Made by a program: the position numbers and the translations under genes
Source: Acidobacteria bacterium Ga0077534
GTDB taxonomy: Bacteria; Acidobacteriota; Blastocatellia; Pyrinomonadales; Pyrinomonadaceae
Direction: 5' to 3'
DNA length: 64,000 nucleotides
NCBI GenBank assembly: GCA_001464455.1
Contig: LNEI01000008.1
Location: 102,970 to 166,969 of the forward strand
Notes under the pieces: model-generated
Database searches by the model: none
Told to the model about the DNA's origin: nothing
What the model saw: the letters and a program-made list of their open reading frames with translations, nothing else
Part shown: positions 1 to 9,200 of the stretch, piece by piece
How the letters are laid out: each line of letters begins with the position of its first letter
Numbering within the stretch: position 1 is the stretch's first letter

Positions 1-375
1 CTTGACTTAAACGGCGGGCGTTGTTTTCCGAACGTATTTAGTTTCAAAGAGCACGGCAAAGTCACCTCCTCGAGTATCGAGTGGTTCTTGGCGATCTACG
101 ATGGTCAATACGACAGCCTGAAACGAACGATTCAGACATTCAAGCTGGACGAAAAACGGATGCCGACGCAAATCATTCCTATTGCGAACGATGGCCTCGG
201 AAACTTGATTTGTATTTCCTGCGGTGAGAGTGATTTCGGAAAGGTCTATTTTTGGGACCACGAGCGTGAAGTAGATTATGCCAGTTCGGACGATAATGAT
301 TATTCGAATCTATATTTAATAGCAGATAGTTTTGACGAGTTTCTAGATGGCCTGTTTGGTGAAGATGTAGCTTGA
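1..375 (+). CDS. SMI1/KNR4 (SUKH) family protein, C-terminal part
   Basis: The reading frame is open from the first base of the window, so the start lies outside; 124 residues are visible. The pattern fits the SUKH/SMI1-KNR4 fold: an N-terminal NGGR stretch, a central IANDGLGNLICI strand segment, VYFWDHE, and a final LIADSFDEFLDGLFGED helix. A TTG inside the frame at 88 is not taken as the start because family-like sequence precedes it. SUKH proteins often act as immunity proteins of polymorphic toxin systems, and many stand alone. No toxin gene is visible here, so the role is inference. The protein is acidic and probably cytoplasmic. Confidence 0.75.
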   Translation, partial: LDLNGGRCFPNVFSFKEHGKVTSSSIEWFLAIYDGQYDSLKRTIQTFKLDEKRMPTQIIPIANDGLGNLICISCGESDFGKVYFWDHEREVDYASSDDNDYSNLYLIADSFDEFLDGLFGEDVA

Positions 376-761
376 ATCGCTAAATCCGCTGACTGCGGTG
401 CAAAGGGGCTCCTATATCGAACCCTAATCTCAAATCGCGGCTGATAGCTGAGTACCCCGTCGGGATCAGGAACACTGAAACATAAATAACACTGAAGTGC
501 TGCTGAAACCCGCAAGAAGAATTCTGCGGCTTCTAGCATTGAAGCAATACGCCGAGTTAGCCTTACGATCGCGCAACGAGTATCCCAAAGAACATATCCG
601 TTTTGCCATGGAATAGTACGATTCACCGCGATGGAACCGGGAGCTATCGATGCAGGTGATATTTACGCTCAAATCCAATTCGCCCTCTTCCAGAGTCCAT
701 ACCGAAAGCATCACGCTCCATCTTCCGGGCGTCGTAGAATCTTCAACCTTTTCCGCGCACC
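376..761. other. gene-free stretch
   Basis: No reading frame with convincing protein-like composition was found on either strand between the SUKH gene and repeat copy 1. A weak open frame on the minus strand here runs on into the repeat and shows no recognisable domain. Confidence 0.5.
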
Positions 762-1130
762 ATGGTTGGTGCGTCTGTTTACCAAATGGCTCTAATTTGA
801 GGTGCAGAAAGTTGGTTGCAGAATGGAGGCGCTTTTTCCGACGGGTGGCATGTCGTAAATGTGGCAATAAAAAGGCTTAGCAACCCGCCCTCTCGTGGCT
901 GTGGGGAAACCACGAAAAAAGGGGCTTTCGTATTTCTTCGAAAGCCCCATGTTTATTGGTCGGGACGGCGAGATTTGAACTCACGACCTCTCGCACCCCA
1001 ACCAACCTGAGGGTTAATCATAAGTTCACAAGAGCTCTCAAACCACCTCAAAATCGGCTGTCTGCGTATCAATCACAACTTGTGAATAGTTATGCGTCGG
1101 CAAAACTGCAACCATCTTACAACCAACTTA
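762..1130. repeat. tRNA-Pro-half repeat, copy 1
   Basis: First of four dispersed copies. Read on the plus strand it contains GTTGGTTGCAGAATGGAGGC, a block ending in CCGCCCTCTCGTGGCTGT, a terminator-like hairpin (921-948, GGGGCTTTCG/CGAAAGCCCC), the reverse complement of the 3' half of a proline tRNA (957-1001), and a right arm with CTGCGTATCAATCACAA, TATGCGTCGGCAAAA and TGCAACCATCTTACAAC. The right arm is shared with copies 2 and 3 but not with copy 4. The junction falls in the tRNA anticodon loop. Most likely an attachment-site scar of an integrative element. Confidence 0.8.
957..1001 (-). pseudogene. tRNA-Pro 3'-half fragment (loop TTGGGGT)
   Basis: Read on the minus strand this is anticodon loop TTGGGGT, 3' anticodon stem GCGAG, variable AGGTC, T-stem GTGAG / loop TTCAAAT / CTCGC, acceptor strand CGTCCCG, discriminator A and encoded CCA. 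All T-stem pairs are intact. The D-arm and 5' acceptor strand are absent: upstream sequence diverges at the anticodon loop, so no tRNA can form. A rho-independent-type hairpin follows the CCA end. Confidence 0.8.
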
Positions 1131-1245
1131 TAGAGATTATCCTCCGTACCGAGGGAAAGTTGAACGATACAGTTTCATTAAATGCACCTGCGAAAAGATG
1201 TTTCTGATTCAAGCCTGCTGGTCTATACTTAGAAAGGTTTACGCC

Positions 1246-1551
1246 ATGAAAATTACGAAGCTGAACGACGTTTCGCCTCAGATTACCGTGCCCCTGGACG
1301 ACTGGAGCAAGGGGGATGAATATGCCCTTGAGCAGTTAATGCCACTCGTCTACGATGAACTGCATCGTATGACAAGGGGCTTTTTGAGACGCCAGCCGAC
1401 CCACCATACTTTGCAAACCACCGAGTTGATCCAAACTCTGCCTCAAACGATCTATCGAGTTATGGCAAAACCAAGCAACCCGTTACTTTTGACCATTCCT
1501 TTGTCTATCGAAACGAAAGCTGCAAATGCCAGCGTAAAACCGAATCCTTGA
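1246..1551 (+). pseudogene. ECF sigma factor remnant (Sig-70 X6-like)
   Basis: From the ATG at 1246 the first ~65 residues read like region 2 of an ECF sigma factor: LDDWSKGDEYALEQLMPLVY, then ELHRMTRGFLRRQPTHHTLQTTELI. In the family this is followed by HEAYLRL and the rest of region 2 and region 4. Here the frame changes after TTELIQ into unrelated sequence and stops. The nucleotides after the break still resemble the lost HEAY...I segment in another frame, so small indels plus truncation explain it. It lies between repeat copies 1 and 2 and is probably a passenger left by the integration events. Confidence 0.65.
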
Positions 1552-1602
1552 TACGACACGATTCGATCGGAACTATAGCCCTGTGCACAACCCGAAATAG
1601 CT

Positions 1603-2075
1603 TTGGCAAATCCTATCCCGCTGATTGTTAGCCGCTTATTCGCTCGGGTTTCGGGGTGCAAGGGTGAAATTTGGAACGCTGAAGTACCATGTTGGTTCTT
1701 CTACTCACCCTGGTCATGCGTCTGTCACCATAAAGGCTCTAATTTGAGGCGCCGAACGTAGGTTGCAGAAGGGAGGCGCTTTTTCTGACAGATGGCACGT
1801 CGTAAATGTGGCAATCAAGAGGTTTAGCAACCCGCCCTCTCTTGGCTTTGGGGAACCCACGAAAAAAGGGACTTACGAATTTCTTCGAAAGCCCCATGTT
1901 TATTGGTCGGGACGGCGAGATTTGAACTCACGAACTCTCGCATCCAAACCAATCTGAGGGTGAATCATAGGTTCGTAAAATCACTCAAAACGGCTTACTA
2001 ATGGCCTTTTGCGTGCAAATCACAACGTATGAATGGGTAGGCGTCGGCAAAATTGCAACCATCTTACAACGAACT
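1603..2075. repeat. tRNA-Pro-half repeat, copy 2
   Basis: Same element as copy 1 with a longer left extension: the segment with CCGCTGATTGTTAGCCGCTT and GGAACGCTGAAG also precedes copy 4, next to the integrase gene. The right arm (TGCGTGCAAATCACAA, GGCGTCGGCAAAATTGCAAC, CATCTTACAAC) matches copies 1 and 3. The left half of the terminator hairpin is degraded. Copies 1 and 2 lie only about 0.95 kb apart and enclose the ECF remnant. Confidence 0.8.
1904..1948 (-). pseudogene. tRNA-Pro 3'-half fragment (loop TTTGGAT)
   Basis: Same architecture as the fragment in copy 1, but the anticodon loop reads TTTGGAT, which would place UGG at the anticodon, whereas the other three copies read TTGGGGT (GGG). 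T-arm and CCA end are intact; the 5' half is absent. Confidence 0.7.
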
Positions 2076-2177
2076 TACCGAAAGTATTCTCTTGTTGAAA
2101 ATCAATAGCATTTGGATTTCGAGAAGAACCAAATAGCTTCTTCTGAGGGTGACCCTTTATTTTAGCTAAGCTGGTGC

Positions 2178-3257
2178 TTAAATTACGTGCCTTGAACTTT
2201 TTTGCGAGTTTCTGTAAGTTAAGAGTCGAATCCCGAGGACGAACAGGAAAATCATGATCGCGGGGACTAAAGTAACAATAGGCGAGTTCCCCAGTGTCGC
2301 CATGTCATTCGCGGCGGCCAACAGATTTCCGAGGCTGGGTTCCGGCTCTTGAAGCCCGACCCCAAGAAATGAGAGAGCGACTTCGGCGAGCAGGAAAAAG
2401 GGCAGCATTAAGGTCGCTTGAACAAAGAGAGGTGAAGAGATATTAGGCAGAATATGCCTAAGGAGAATAGCGCTTTCCTTTAGACCAGTGGAACGAGCTG
2501 CGACGACGAAATCTCTTTGCTTTACTTCCAGCACAAGCCCTCGCGTAAAGCGGGCGATCTCTGCCCAGCCCGTTACCGCGAATATAAAAATGAGGAGAAT
2601 TGCGGCCGACGTTCGTGGCATAACGAGCGGAAACGCAGCCCTCGCTGCCAGAATTAGGATCAGGGTCGGGAGCGAAATCACCGTGTCGGCGATACCCATC
2701 ATTACCGAATCAAGTGTTTGACTGGCGTATCCGCTGATCGCACCGAATAGCCATCCGATGAGACACGCCAAAAGCAATCCTATGGGGCTAACAAATAGTG
2801 AAAATCTAATTGCGTACAAGAGTCTCGAATAACGGTCACGGCCTAGTTGATCGGTTCCGAGTAGGCGGATTCGCGGGGCATTATCTGTAAACTGCGGGTT
2901 CACGCCAAATAAATGTGTATTCGCGGGAATAATGCCGAATAAAGAATATGAGTTCCCGTTGACTAAGAGATCTAACGTGAATATCTGCGTCGTATCTTCC
3001 TCATAACGCATATCGCGGGCATCGACGAGTTTTTGAGCATAAATAAACGGTCGGGCATGGAATTGCCCTTTCACGTCACGCCATCGAATACTGGAAGGCG
3101 GCGCTGACGGCTCGAGTCGGGTTTGCTCGCGATAGTCGTAAGGTGCCATGAAATCGGCAAAGATCGCTACTAAGTAGAATAGAGACACAATGACGACGCC
3201 AGCGAGTGGGGCGATCTTGCGGCTCTTCCGAGGGATGGTCGTCTTTTGATTCGCCAC
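2178..3257 (-). CDS. Peptide-type ABC transporter permease (DppC/OppC-like)
   Basis: Inner-membrane permease of a peptide/nickel-type ABC importer, 359 residues. The first membrane segment is at residues ~15-36 (PLAGVVIVSLFYLVAIFADF). A periplasmic region of ~110 residues follows, then five further hydrophobic segments. The cytoplasmic EAA loop is clear near residues 230-270 (EIARFTRGLVLEVKQRDFV, then ARSTGLKESAILLRHILPN). It starts with GTG, 2 nt after the stop of the upstream permease gene, so the two are translationally linked. No ATPase gene is in the window; the system must use one elsewhere. Substrate specificity cannot be read from the sequence. Confidence 0.85.
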   Translation of the reverse strand: MANQKTTIPRKSRKIAPLAGVVIVSLFYLVAIFADFMAPYDYREQTRLEPSAPPSSIRWRDVKGQFHARPFIYAQKLVDARDMRYEEDTTQIFTLDLLVNGNSYSLFGIIPANTHLFGVNPQFTDNAPRIRLLGTDQLGRDRYSRLLYAIRFSLFVSPIGLLLACLIGWLFGAISGYASQTLDSVMMGIADTVISLPTLILILAARAAFPLVMPRTSAAILLIFIFAVTGWAEIARFTRGLVLEVKQRDFVVAARSTGLKESAILLRHILPNISSPLFVQATLMLPFFLLAEVALSFLGVGLQEPEPSLGNLLAAANDMATLGNSPIVTLVPAIMIFLFVLGIRLLTYRNSQKSSRHVI

Positions 3258-3259
3258 GC

Positions 3260-4192
3260 CTATTCGATCGCTCCCTCACGCAGTCTCTTGTCGTTTACCA
3301 ATAACAGGAATTCCGCGATAGTATTACCCAGCCAAACTGAAAGGGTCGAGATAACGACAACGCCCATCACGAGAGGTACGTCACGTCCGCGAACAGCGGC
3401 AACCATTAGGGCTGCGATACCGGGCCAGCCAAGTACCGTTTCTACAATTACCGAACCGCTGAGCAGACCGCCGAGTGACAGTCCCGTGAGCGTGAGCAAA
3501 GGGTTAAGCACGGCCCGTAGTGCGTGCCGGGTTATTATTCGCCATTCGCTCAACCCCTTTGCCCGGGCCAGGCGAATAAAATCTTCGTTCATGATTTCGC
3601 TAAGCCCATTTCGGAGTTGAGCCAGATAGATGGATACGACCGGTAACGCAAGTACGAGTGCGGTCAGAATAAACTTCAACGGGTTAAATGAAACCGAGCC
3701 GGAAATGGCGAACGAAAACCGCAATGATGCAAAAAGAACAAGCAACGCAAGTAGAATTCGCGGCGTTGATGCCGTTAACAATATCAGGAACTCGATGAAC
3801 GCCGACAATATTTTCACGTGATATCGCGTTGATAGGATCGCGAGACCCAGCGAAGTGAAGATAGCAATGGCCAATGCCGCTCCGCTCATCATCGCCGTAT
3901 TCGCGAAACGATCCCTCGTAAGATCCCAGACCGGGGTTTTGAAGGAAAACGATTCGCCGAGATCGCCGCCCATAGCGTTAAAAAGCCAGACGCCGTAACG
4001 CTCGATGAACGGCCGGTCAAGGCCGTAAACTTTCCTCAGCCCCTCCATAGTTTGCTCAGAGATCTGCGGATTATCGCGAAGTGCCGACAGTGAATCTCCA
4101 CCAGCCGACGACAATAAGGCGAATGTCAGGGCGGAAACTACGAGCAGCATCAAAATGCCTTGGATCAGTTTTTTGAACGCGAGTTGCAGCAT
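3260..4192 (-). CDS. Peptide-type ABC transporter permease (DppB/OppB-like)
   Basis: First permease of the pair, 310 residues from the ATG at 4192. Upstream in-frame ATGs at 4240 and 4291 would only add an unrelated leader, and family members begin as here with a first membrane helix (LIQGILMLLVVSALTFALLS). The periplasmic region contains QISEQTMEGLRKVYGLDRPF, the conserved DppB pattern. The EAA loop reads EIMNEDFIRLARAKGLSEWR (residues ~195-215), followed by HALRAVLNPLLTLTGLSLGG. Divergent from the binding-protein gene, so the intergenic 4193-4333 likely carries promoters for both directions. Confidence 0.85.
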   Translation of the reverse strand: MLQLAFKKLIQGILMLLVVSALTFALLSSAGGDSLSALRDNPQISEQTMEGLRKVYGLDRPFIERYGVWLFNAMGGDLGESFSFKTPVWDLTRDRFANTAMMSGAALAIAIFTSLGLAILSTRYHVKILSAFIEFLILLTASTPRILLALLVLFASLRFSFAISGSVSFNPLKFILTALVLALPVVSIYLAQLRNGLSEIMNEDFIRLARAKGLSEWRIITRHALRAVLNPLLTLTGLSLGGLLSGSVIVETVLGWPGIAALMVAAVRGRDVPLVMGVVVISTLSVWLGNTIAEFLLLVNDKRLREGAIE

Positions 4193-4246
4193 AGGTGACG
4201 GCAGGAACAATTCACGAAAAACATCAACATTCTTTACCATTGCGTG

Positions 4247-4275
4247 TTGATTTGCAAAAAGAAAGACACTAAACT
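4247..4275 (+). promoter_or_regulatory. candidate sigma-70 promoter of the binding-protein gene
   Basis: TTGATT (4247-4252), 17 nt, TAAACT (4270-4275), about 60 nt before the lipoprotein ATG at 4334. Spacing is ideal and both hexamers are near consensus. Pattern match only. Confidence 0.4.
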
Positions 4276-4333
4276 CGGATACACTTTCCACAGTTGCCGC
4301 TTACAAAAACTGAACCACGAGGAACGCAAAACT

Positions 4334-6103
4334 ATGTTGCAGGCTAAACGGACAACTCTCATCACGTTGTTGATTATTTTGGCTGGTTTGTACCTTATGG
4401 GCTGCGGCCAGGCCCAGCCGGTATCGAATCAAGCACAAAGCAGCGGAATCGAAAGCAAAGTATCCGGTGTTCGAGGCGGCAACCTTACTTGTCGGCTCAC
4501 AACGCCGCCGAAATCCTTTAATTACGTTCTCTCGGCTGACGAATCGACCATCGTTGCAGCACTGTACATGCTAACGAGCCGGCTCGTTGAATTCGACCAT
4601 CGAACTCAAAAATATGTTCCAGGCTTAGCCGAATCCTGGTCGATGGCAGCGGACGGCCGCACCTCTGACATCAAACTGCGAGATGGTTTGAAGTTCTCTG
4701 ACGGTGACGGACTGACTACTGACGATGTGATCTTCACACTCGCAGCAATCTATGACGAACGCACCGGCTCGCCAGCATTTCGTGATGCATTGCTCGTCGG
4801 AGGAAAACCAATCGAAGCGAAAAAGATCAGCGATCGCGAGATGCAGTTGATATTTCCGCAACCTGTTGCTTCATCGGAGCCTTACCTGATAAATCTCGGG
4901 ATTCTGCCGTCGCATATTTTGGACGCGGATTTTAAGGCCGGAAAATTTGCCGAGGCGTGGAAAATTAACTCACCGCCGTCGAGTATTGTTTCCAGCGGCC
5001 CGTTTATCGTGGAGTCGGCAACTCCCGGCGAGAAGATCGTATACGCACGCAACCCAAATTATTGGCGTAAAGATGAGGCCGGAACTCAGTTGCCGTACAT
5101 CGACCAGTTTACGATTGAGGTAGTCCCTGATGCTAACAACACCTTCGTTCGGCTCAGCCAGTCGACACTCGATATCGCCGACCGCATTCGGCCTGCGGAT
5201 TTGAACGAAATAACGAAGACGGCGGGAGCCACGCGGGCTTTCGATGTCGGCCCCGGCCTCGGCATCGATCATTTGTGGTTCAATCTCAATACGGCGGACT
5301 CGAGCGGCACTCCGCTTGCCAATCAGGTCAAGCGAAGCTGGTTTGCGAATAAGGCATTCCGCGTCGCAGTCGCCTCGGCAATTGACCGCGAATCCATCAC
5401 GAAAATTACGCTTCAAGGGATGGCGTCACCTCTTTACGGGTTTGTTTCGCCGGCCAACAAGATCTGGTTAAGCCCAAATTTGGAAAAGATTGAGTACAGC
5501 CTGGCAAAGGCCGAGGCGCTCCTTAGAGATGCCGGGTTCAAAAAGGGTGGAACCGCCGAAGCACCTGTACTAGTTGACGCTGAAAACCGGCCGGTTGAAT
5601 TCTCACTGATCGTACCCGCCGAGAACGAAGCCCGAAAGTTGACCGCCGCTGTCATCCAGCAGGATCTCGCCAAGTTGGGCATAAAAATGGAGATCGCACC
5701 GATCGAGTTTGCCTCCGTCTCCGAGCGATGGACGAAGACTTACGACTACGACGCGATCTTGCTAGGTTTGTCCCAAACTGATATCGAGCCCTCGTCATAC
5801 GCGAATTTCCTGTTGAGCAGCGCTCCGGCACACCAGTGGCAGCCAAAACAAAAAGCCCCCGCCACCGAGTGGGAGGCCCGTGTCGATGAACTTTTTCGTG
5901 CGCAGGCGATCGAACTGAATCAAGAGAAGCGAAAGGAACTTTTCATACAAATTCAAAAGATAATGCGTGACGAAATGCCTGTCGTGCCGATTGCGGCCCG
6001 TCATATACTGTCAGCCTCCAATGCTAGAGTTGCAAACTTTTCGCCCAGCAGCGTATTCCCGTACTCGCTGTGGAATATCGACGAACTATTCATCAAGCCA
6101 TAA
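4334..6103 (+). CDS. Peptide-type ABC transporter substrate-binding lipoprotein (SBP_bac_5)
   Basis: Periplasmic solute-binding protein of family 5, 589 residues. The ATG at 4334 is chosen because GAGGA lies just upstream and the product then opens with a lipoprotein signal: positive N-region MLQAKR, hydrophobic core, lipobox LMGC with Cys24. Family-5 features follow: ALYMLTSRLVEFDHRTQKYV, LAESWSMAADGRT, KLRDGLKFSDGDGLTTDDVI, ARNPNYWRKDEAG, AFRVAVASAIDRESI, and a C-terminal LFIQIQKIMRDEMPVVPI. It should deliver peptides or related ligands to the divergently encoded permeases. In a region with many secreted proteases, uptake of digestion products is a reasonable but unproved role. Confidence 0.88.
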   Translation: MLQAKRTTLITLLIILAGLYLMGCGQAQPVSNQAQSSGIESKVSGVRGGNLTCRLTTPPKSFNYVLSADESTIVAALYMLTSRLVEFDHRTQKYVPGLAESWSMAADGRTSDIKLRDGLKFSDGDGLTTDDVIFTLAAIYDERTGSPAFRDALLVGGKPIEAKKISDREMQLIFPQPVASSEPYLINLGILPSHILDADFKAGKFAEAWKINSPPSSIVSSGPFIVESATPGEKIVYARNPNYWRKDEAGTQLPYIDQFTIEVVPDANNTFVRLSQSTLDIADRIRPADLNEITKTAGATRAFDVGPGLGIDHLWFNLNTADSSGTPLANQVKRSWFANKAFRVAVASAIDRESITKITLQGMASPLYGFVSPANKIWLSPNLEKIEYSLAKAEALLRDAGFKKGGTAEAPVLVDAENRPVEFSLIVPAENEARKLTAAVIQQDLAKLGIKMEIAPIEFASVSERWTKTYDYDAILLGLSQTDIEPSSYANFLLSSAPAHQWQPKQKAPATEWEARVDELFRAQAIELNQEKRKELFIQIQKIMRDEMPVVPIAARHILSASNARVANFSPSSVFPYSLWNIDELFIKP

Positions 6104-6127
6104 TGCATCAGCGATCCCCAAAGACAC

Positions 6128-6156
6128 CGAAACCCGACAGGGTTCACGGGTTTTCG
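6128..6156 (+). terminator. hairpin after the binding-protein gene
   Basis: CGAAACCCG (6128-6136) pairs with CGGGTTTTCG (6147-6156) with one bulge, 25 nt after the stop codon of the binding-protein gene. The T-tract is weak. Confidence 0.45.
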
Positions 6157-6182
6157 TTATCCTGAACGAACGCTAACAAAAA

Positions 6183-6208
6183 AGGTGAAGCCCCGAAGGA
6201 CTTCACCT
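6183..6208 (-). terminator. terminator of the first S8 peptidase gene
   Basis: AGGTGAAG / CTTCACCT stem (8 bp, 10-nt loop). On the minus strand it is followed by TTTTTTGTTAG, 50 nt downstream of the stop at 6261. Confidence 0.7.
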
Positions 6209-6260
6209 CTAAAAGTGATCCGAAAGTAAAATCGGCTAGATCAATGGTTGACCCATCGAA

Positions 6261-9200
6261 TTAGTCTACGACTGAGATGGTCTTGGCGATTGGATCAACG
6301 GTGAACTTGACGAGCCCGGTTTCAGAGCCGCCAGCCAAGCCTCTTCGTTTATCAGTCGCCCCGCCTTCACGGGCCGATTCCGTTGTAGAACCTGTCGCCG
6401 ACGCAAAGCCGGCGGTCCCGGTTAATACGTTAGCCTTGACCCGGGCCGTGAAGCTGAACAAAACAGTATTCGGATTATTGAACCGCAACGTCTTATTGCC
6501 GCTCTCTTCGCCCCCAATAAAGTCCAAGCCGACCAGTTGAGAGTAGTCGAAGAATGCCGGCGTCGTTGTTCCATTGCCACCGTTGTCAGCATTGCTGACC
6601 GTAACTGAATTTCCGGCCGACTGAATGGAAACTATCTCAAATCGTACGTTTGGATAAAAGATCGTCGTCGACTGGTTCCTCAGGGCGGTGACAAGCACCG
6701 TCGATCCCGCAGGAAAAGTGATGCTGCGATTGACCGCTCCGATCTGTGCGGTTGCGTCTACCTCAGTTCTTCTTGAGACAGTTATTGCCTCAACATTGCT
6801 CGGTAGCGTTACGAATTTGCCGATTCGGCCCGGGGTTATCGATCGGATACGGTAGCTCCGGGTGCCGTCAGCAACATTCGAGAAGCTAGTGGCGGTGGTA
6901 TTCCCGTCAACAGTACGGACCACTGTGAAATTCACGCCATCCGTTGATTCTTCAATCTCGTATGCTTCTACGCTGCCTCGTGGTGCCCACGTGAGTGAAT
7001 AGTTGCCATCGAAGTCGAATCGCTGAGTTCCAGCCGTAAAGTCGGACGCAAACTGCTGCACGACGGGTGCGGCTCCGCCTGAGAGTATCGTGCTTTCTAT
7101 CGTGAAGTCGGTGGGACCGTTTGCCCAGCCGTACGCTCGATAAATGTAGGTCCCAGGAATCGTGGTATTGACCGCAATCCGCTCAGGCCCGATACCATTG
7201 CCGGATGAGCCGATTTCATTGCCGTTTGGATCGTAAAGAAGGAAATCGAGGTCGGGCAATGCTAATCCCGCTTCAGGAACAGCCGTCATCGACCAATCAA
7301 GAGTTGCGTCGATCTTCAACCCTGAAGGTCCAACCTGAAATGGAACATCAACGTAGGTTGCATTCGAAGCTACGAACACGTTGTTGTCTCGCTGCGTACC
7401 CGCGTCACCTGCAAGCACGGTTCCCGAAAATGTCGTTGTCTCAGACGAGGCAACCTGATCTGACGGCAACGATGCGGTCGCCTGAAGATACAATGGCATC
7501 CTCAGAGTCTGACCATTGCCGTTCGCAACGACGTACCACTGGAATTGTTTGGTGGCGGTATCCCGAACGACGTTACCGTCGATCGTGATCGTCGAAGTGA
7601 AGGTGGTGCTTCCGCCCGGCGGGACACTAACGCTCGATGAGCCTACCGATGTGGTAACGCCTGCGAGGTTGGTTGCACGGTTGTTGACGGTTGAAAGATT
7701 GTATGTACCACCCTGGCCCGACGTATCGCGGATCGTAACCGTCACCTGCCGGGTGTTCAAAATACGATTATTCAGAATCGCCGTTTCACCGAATGAGTGG
7801 CTCGCGAGGATGCCAGGTGTGTCGATTCCGTCGCCGACCACGCCCATTAGTGCTTTAGCATCGACTGCGGCTTTGATGTCGATCAAGCCGCCACCTTGTT
7901 CGTTGACAGAATCCGCAGCAGTATTTGCCTTTGGTACTCCCGTGCCGGTACGAAGGTTAGTCGCCGTGTTTATAAGCGCCGCACGGATCATGTCAGGGCT
8001 GTAGTTTAGGTGGGCCTGTTTGACGATTGCGACCGCACCAGCTACCTGTGGTCCCGAAAACGAAGTTCCGTTTGCCGAAATATATCGTGACGGATCCATC
8101 ATCGAAGCTGCTGGTGCTCCGAGCGGGCTCGTTGCCGAATGAATAGCTACGCCCGGTGCAGTTACGTCTGGTTTGACCTGCCCCAATCCCAATACCGGAC
8201 CCCGTGAACTGAAGCCCGCGGTTTCGCCAACAAATACGTTGCTTAGGAATGGGTTCAAACGAATATTCAATTCCGAGATTGCTCCATCTGGCGGATCAAT
8301 CGCGTTATCGTCAGTTGAGGACAATGCATCAACCAAAATTTCGCCGTCGCTGGGAGAAACGGTCGCACAGGGAATCGAAGAGTTGACCGCCGTCGGATTA
8401 GTCGTTGTGGAGATCAGGATCATCGCGGATGCCCCGGCGATCGCCGCGCGGTTGCATCTATCCGCAAAGGTTGCTGATACGGGTCCAGCGTTCTTGACAA
8501 GTGCGATCCTGCCTGTGACCGCGACAGGGTATGTCAGAAGCGGATTATTGACCATGACGTAACGCCGGCCGATCACTGCTGACGGTGGATTCGGAGTGCC
8601 AGCCATAGGGAACAGTTTGATCCGATCAAATCCGGCGAGGTCAACCGACCAGTTAGCGTTTGCGGCACCGGGATGAGTCGTTGCACCAACCGCGATGACA
8701 TGGCGTCCGGCAGCGGGAGCTCCGATCGTGCCTTCGCCCGGACCGGAGTTACCCGCCGAGGCGACAACGGTGGTTCCCAACAGGGCGGCGTTGCTGGCCG
8801 CTACTGAACTTGCTGAGTCGGGACCGCCGACGCCGCCGAGGCTTAGATTAATAACGTGAGCCACTGGCTTTGGCTGTAAGGTCAAAGTCACGGGCGAGAC
8901 CGAATCTTCGATAGCAAGGATCGTCGAAGCATTGACGCAGCTTCCTGCCGCCGTACAAACCTTGTAGCCCATAAGCCGTGCCTGAGGAGCGATGCCGTGG
9001 AGTCGGCGGTCGTCGGCTGTTCCCGGGATGAGGTCAGCACCGGGAGCGAATCCTAGATAACCAGCGGCGTCGGCCGAAGCGTGAGTGCCGTGGCCAAAGT
9101 CGTCGATTAGGCCACCGGAAAAGGATAGATAGTAAATGACCTTTTGATTTGAATTGGTGGCGGCAGTTGGCGGGAGTAGTCCGAGACGCGGCGGAGTCGG

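Noticed and set aside
466..867. Minus-strand frame resembling another at 52907-53164 (both begin MPHLR)
   Set aside because: The similarity comes from the shared repeat DNA; copies 2 and 3 do not preserve the frame, so a conserved gene is unlikely.
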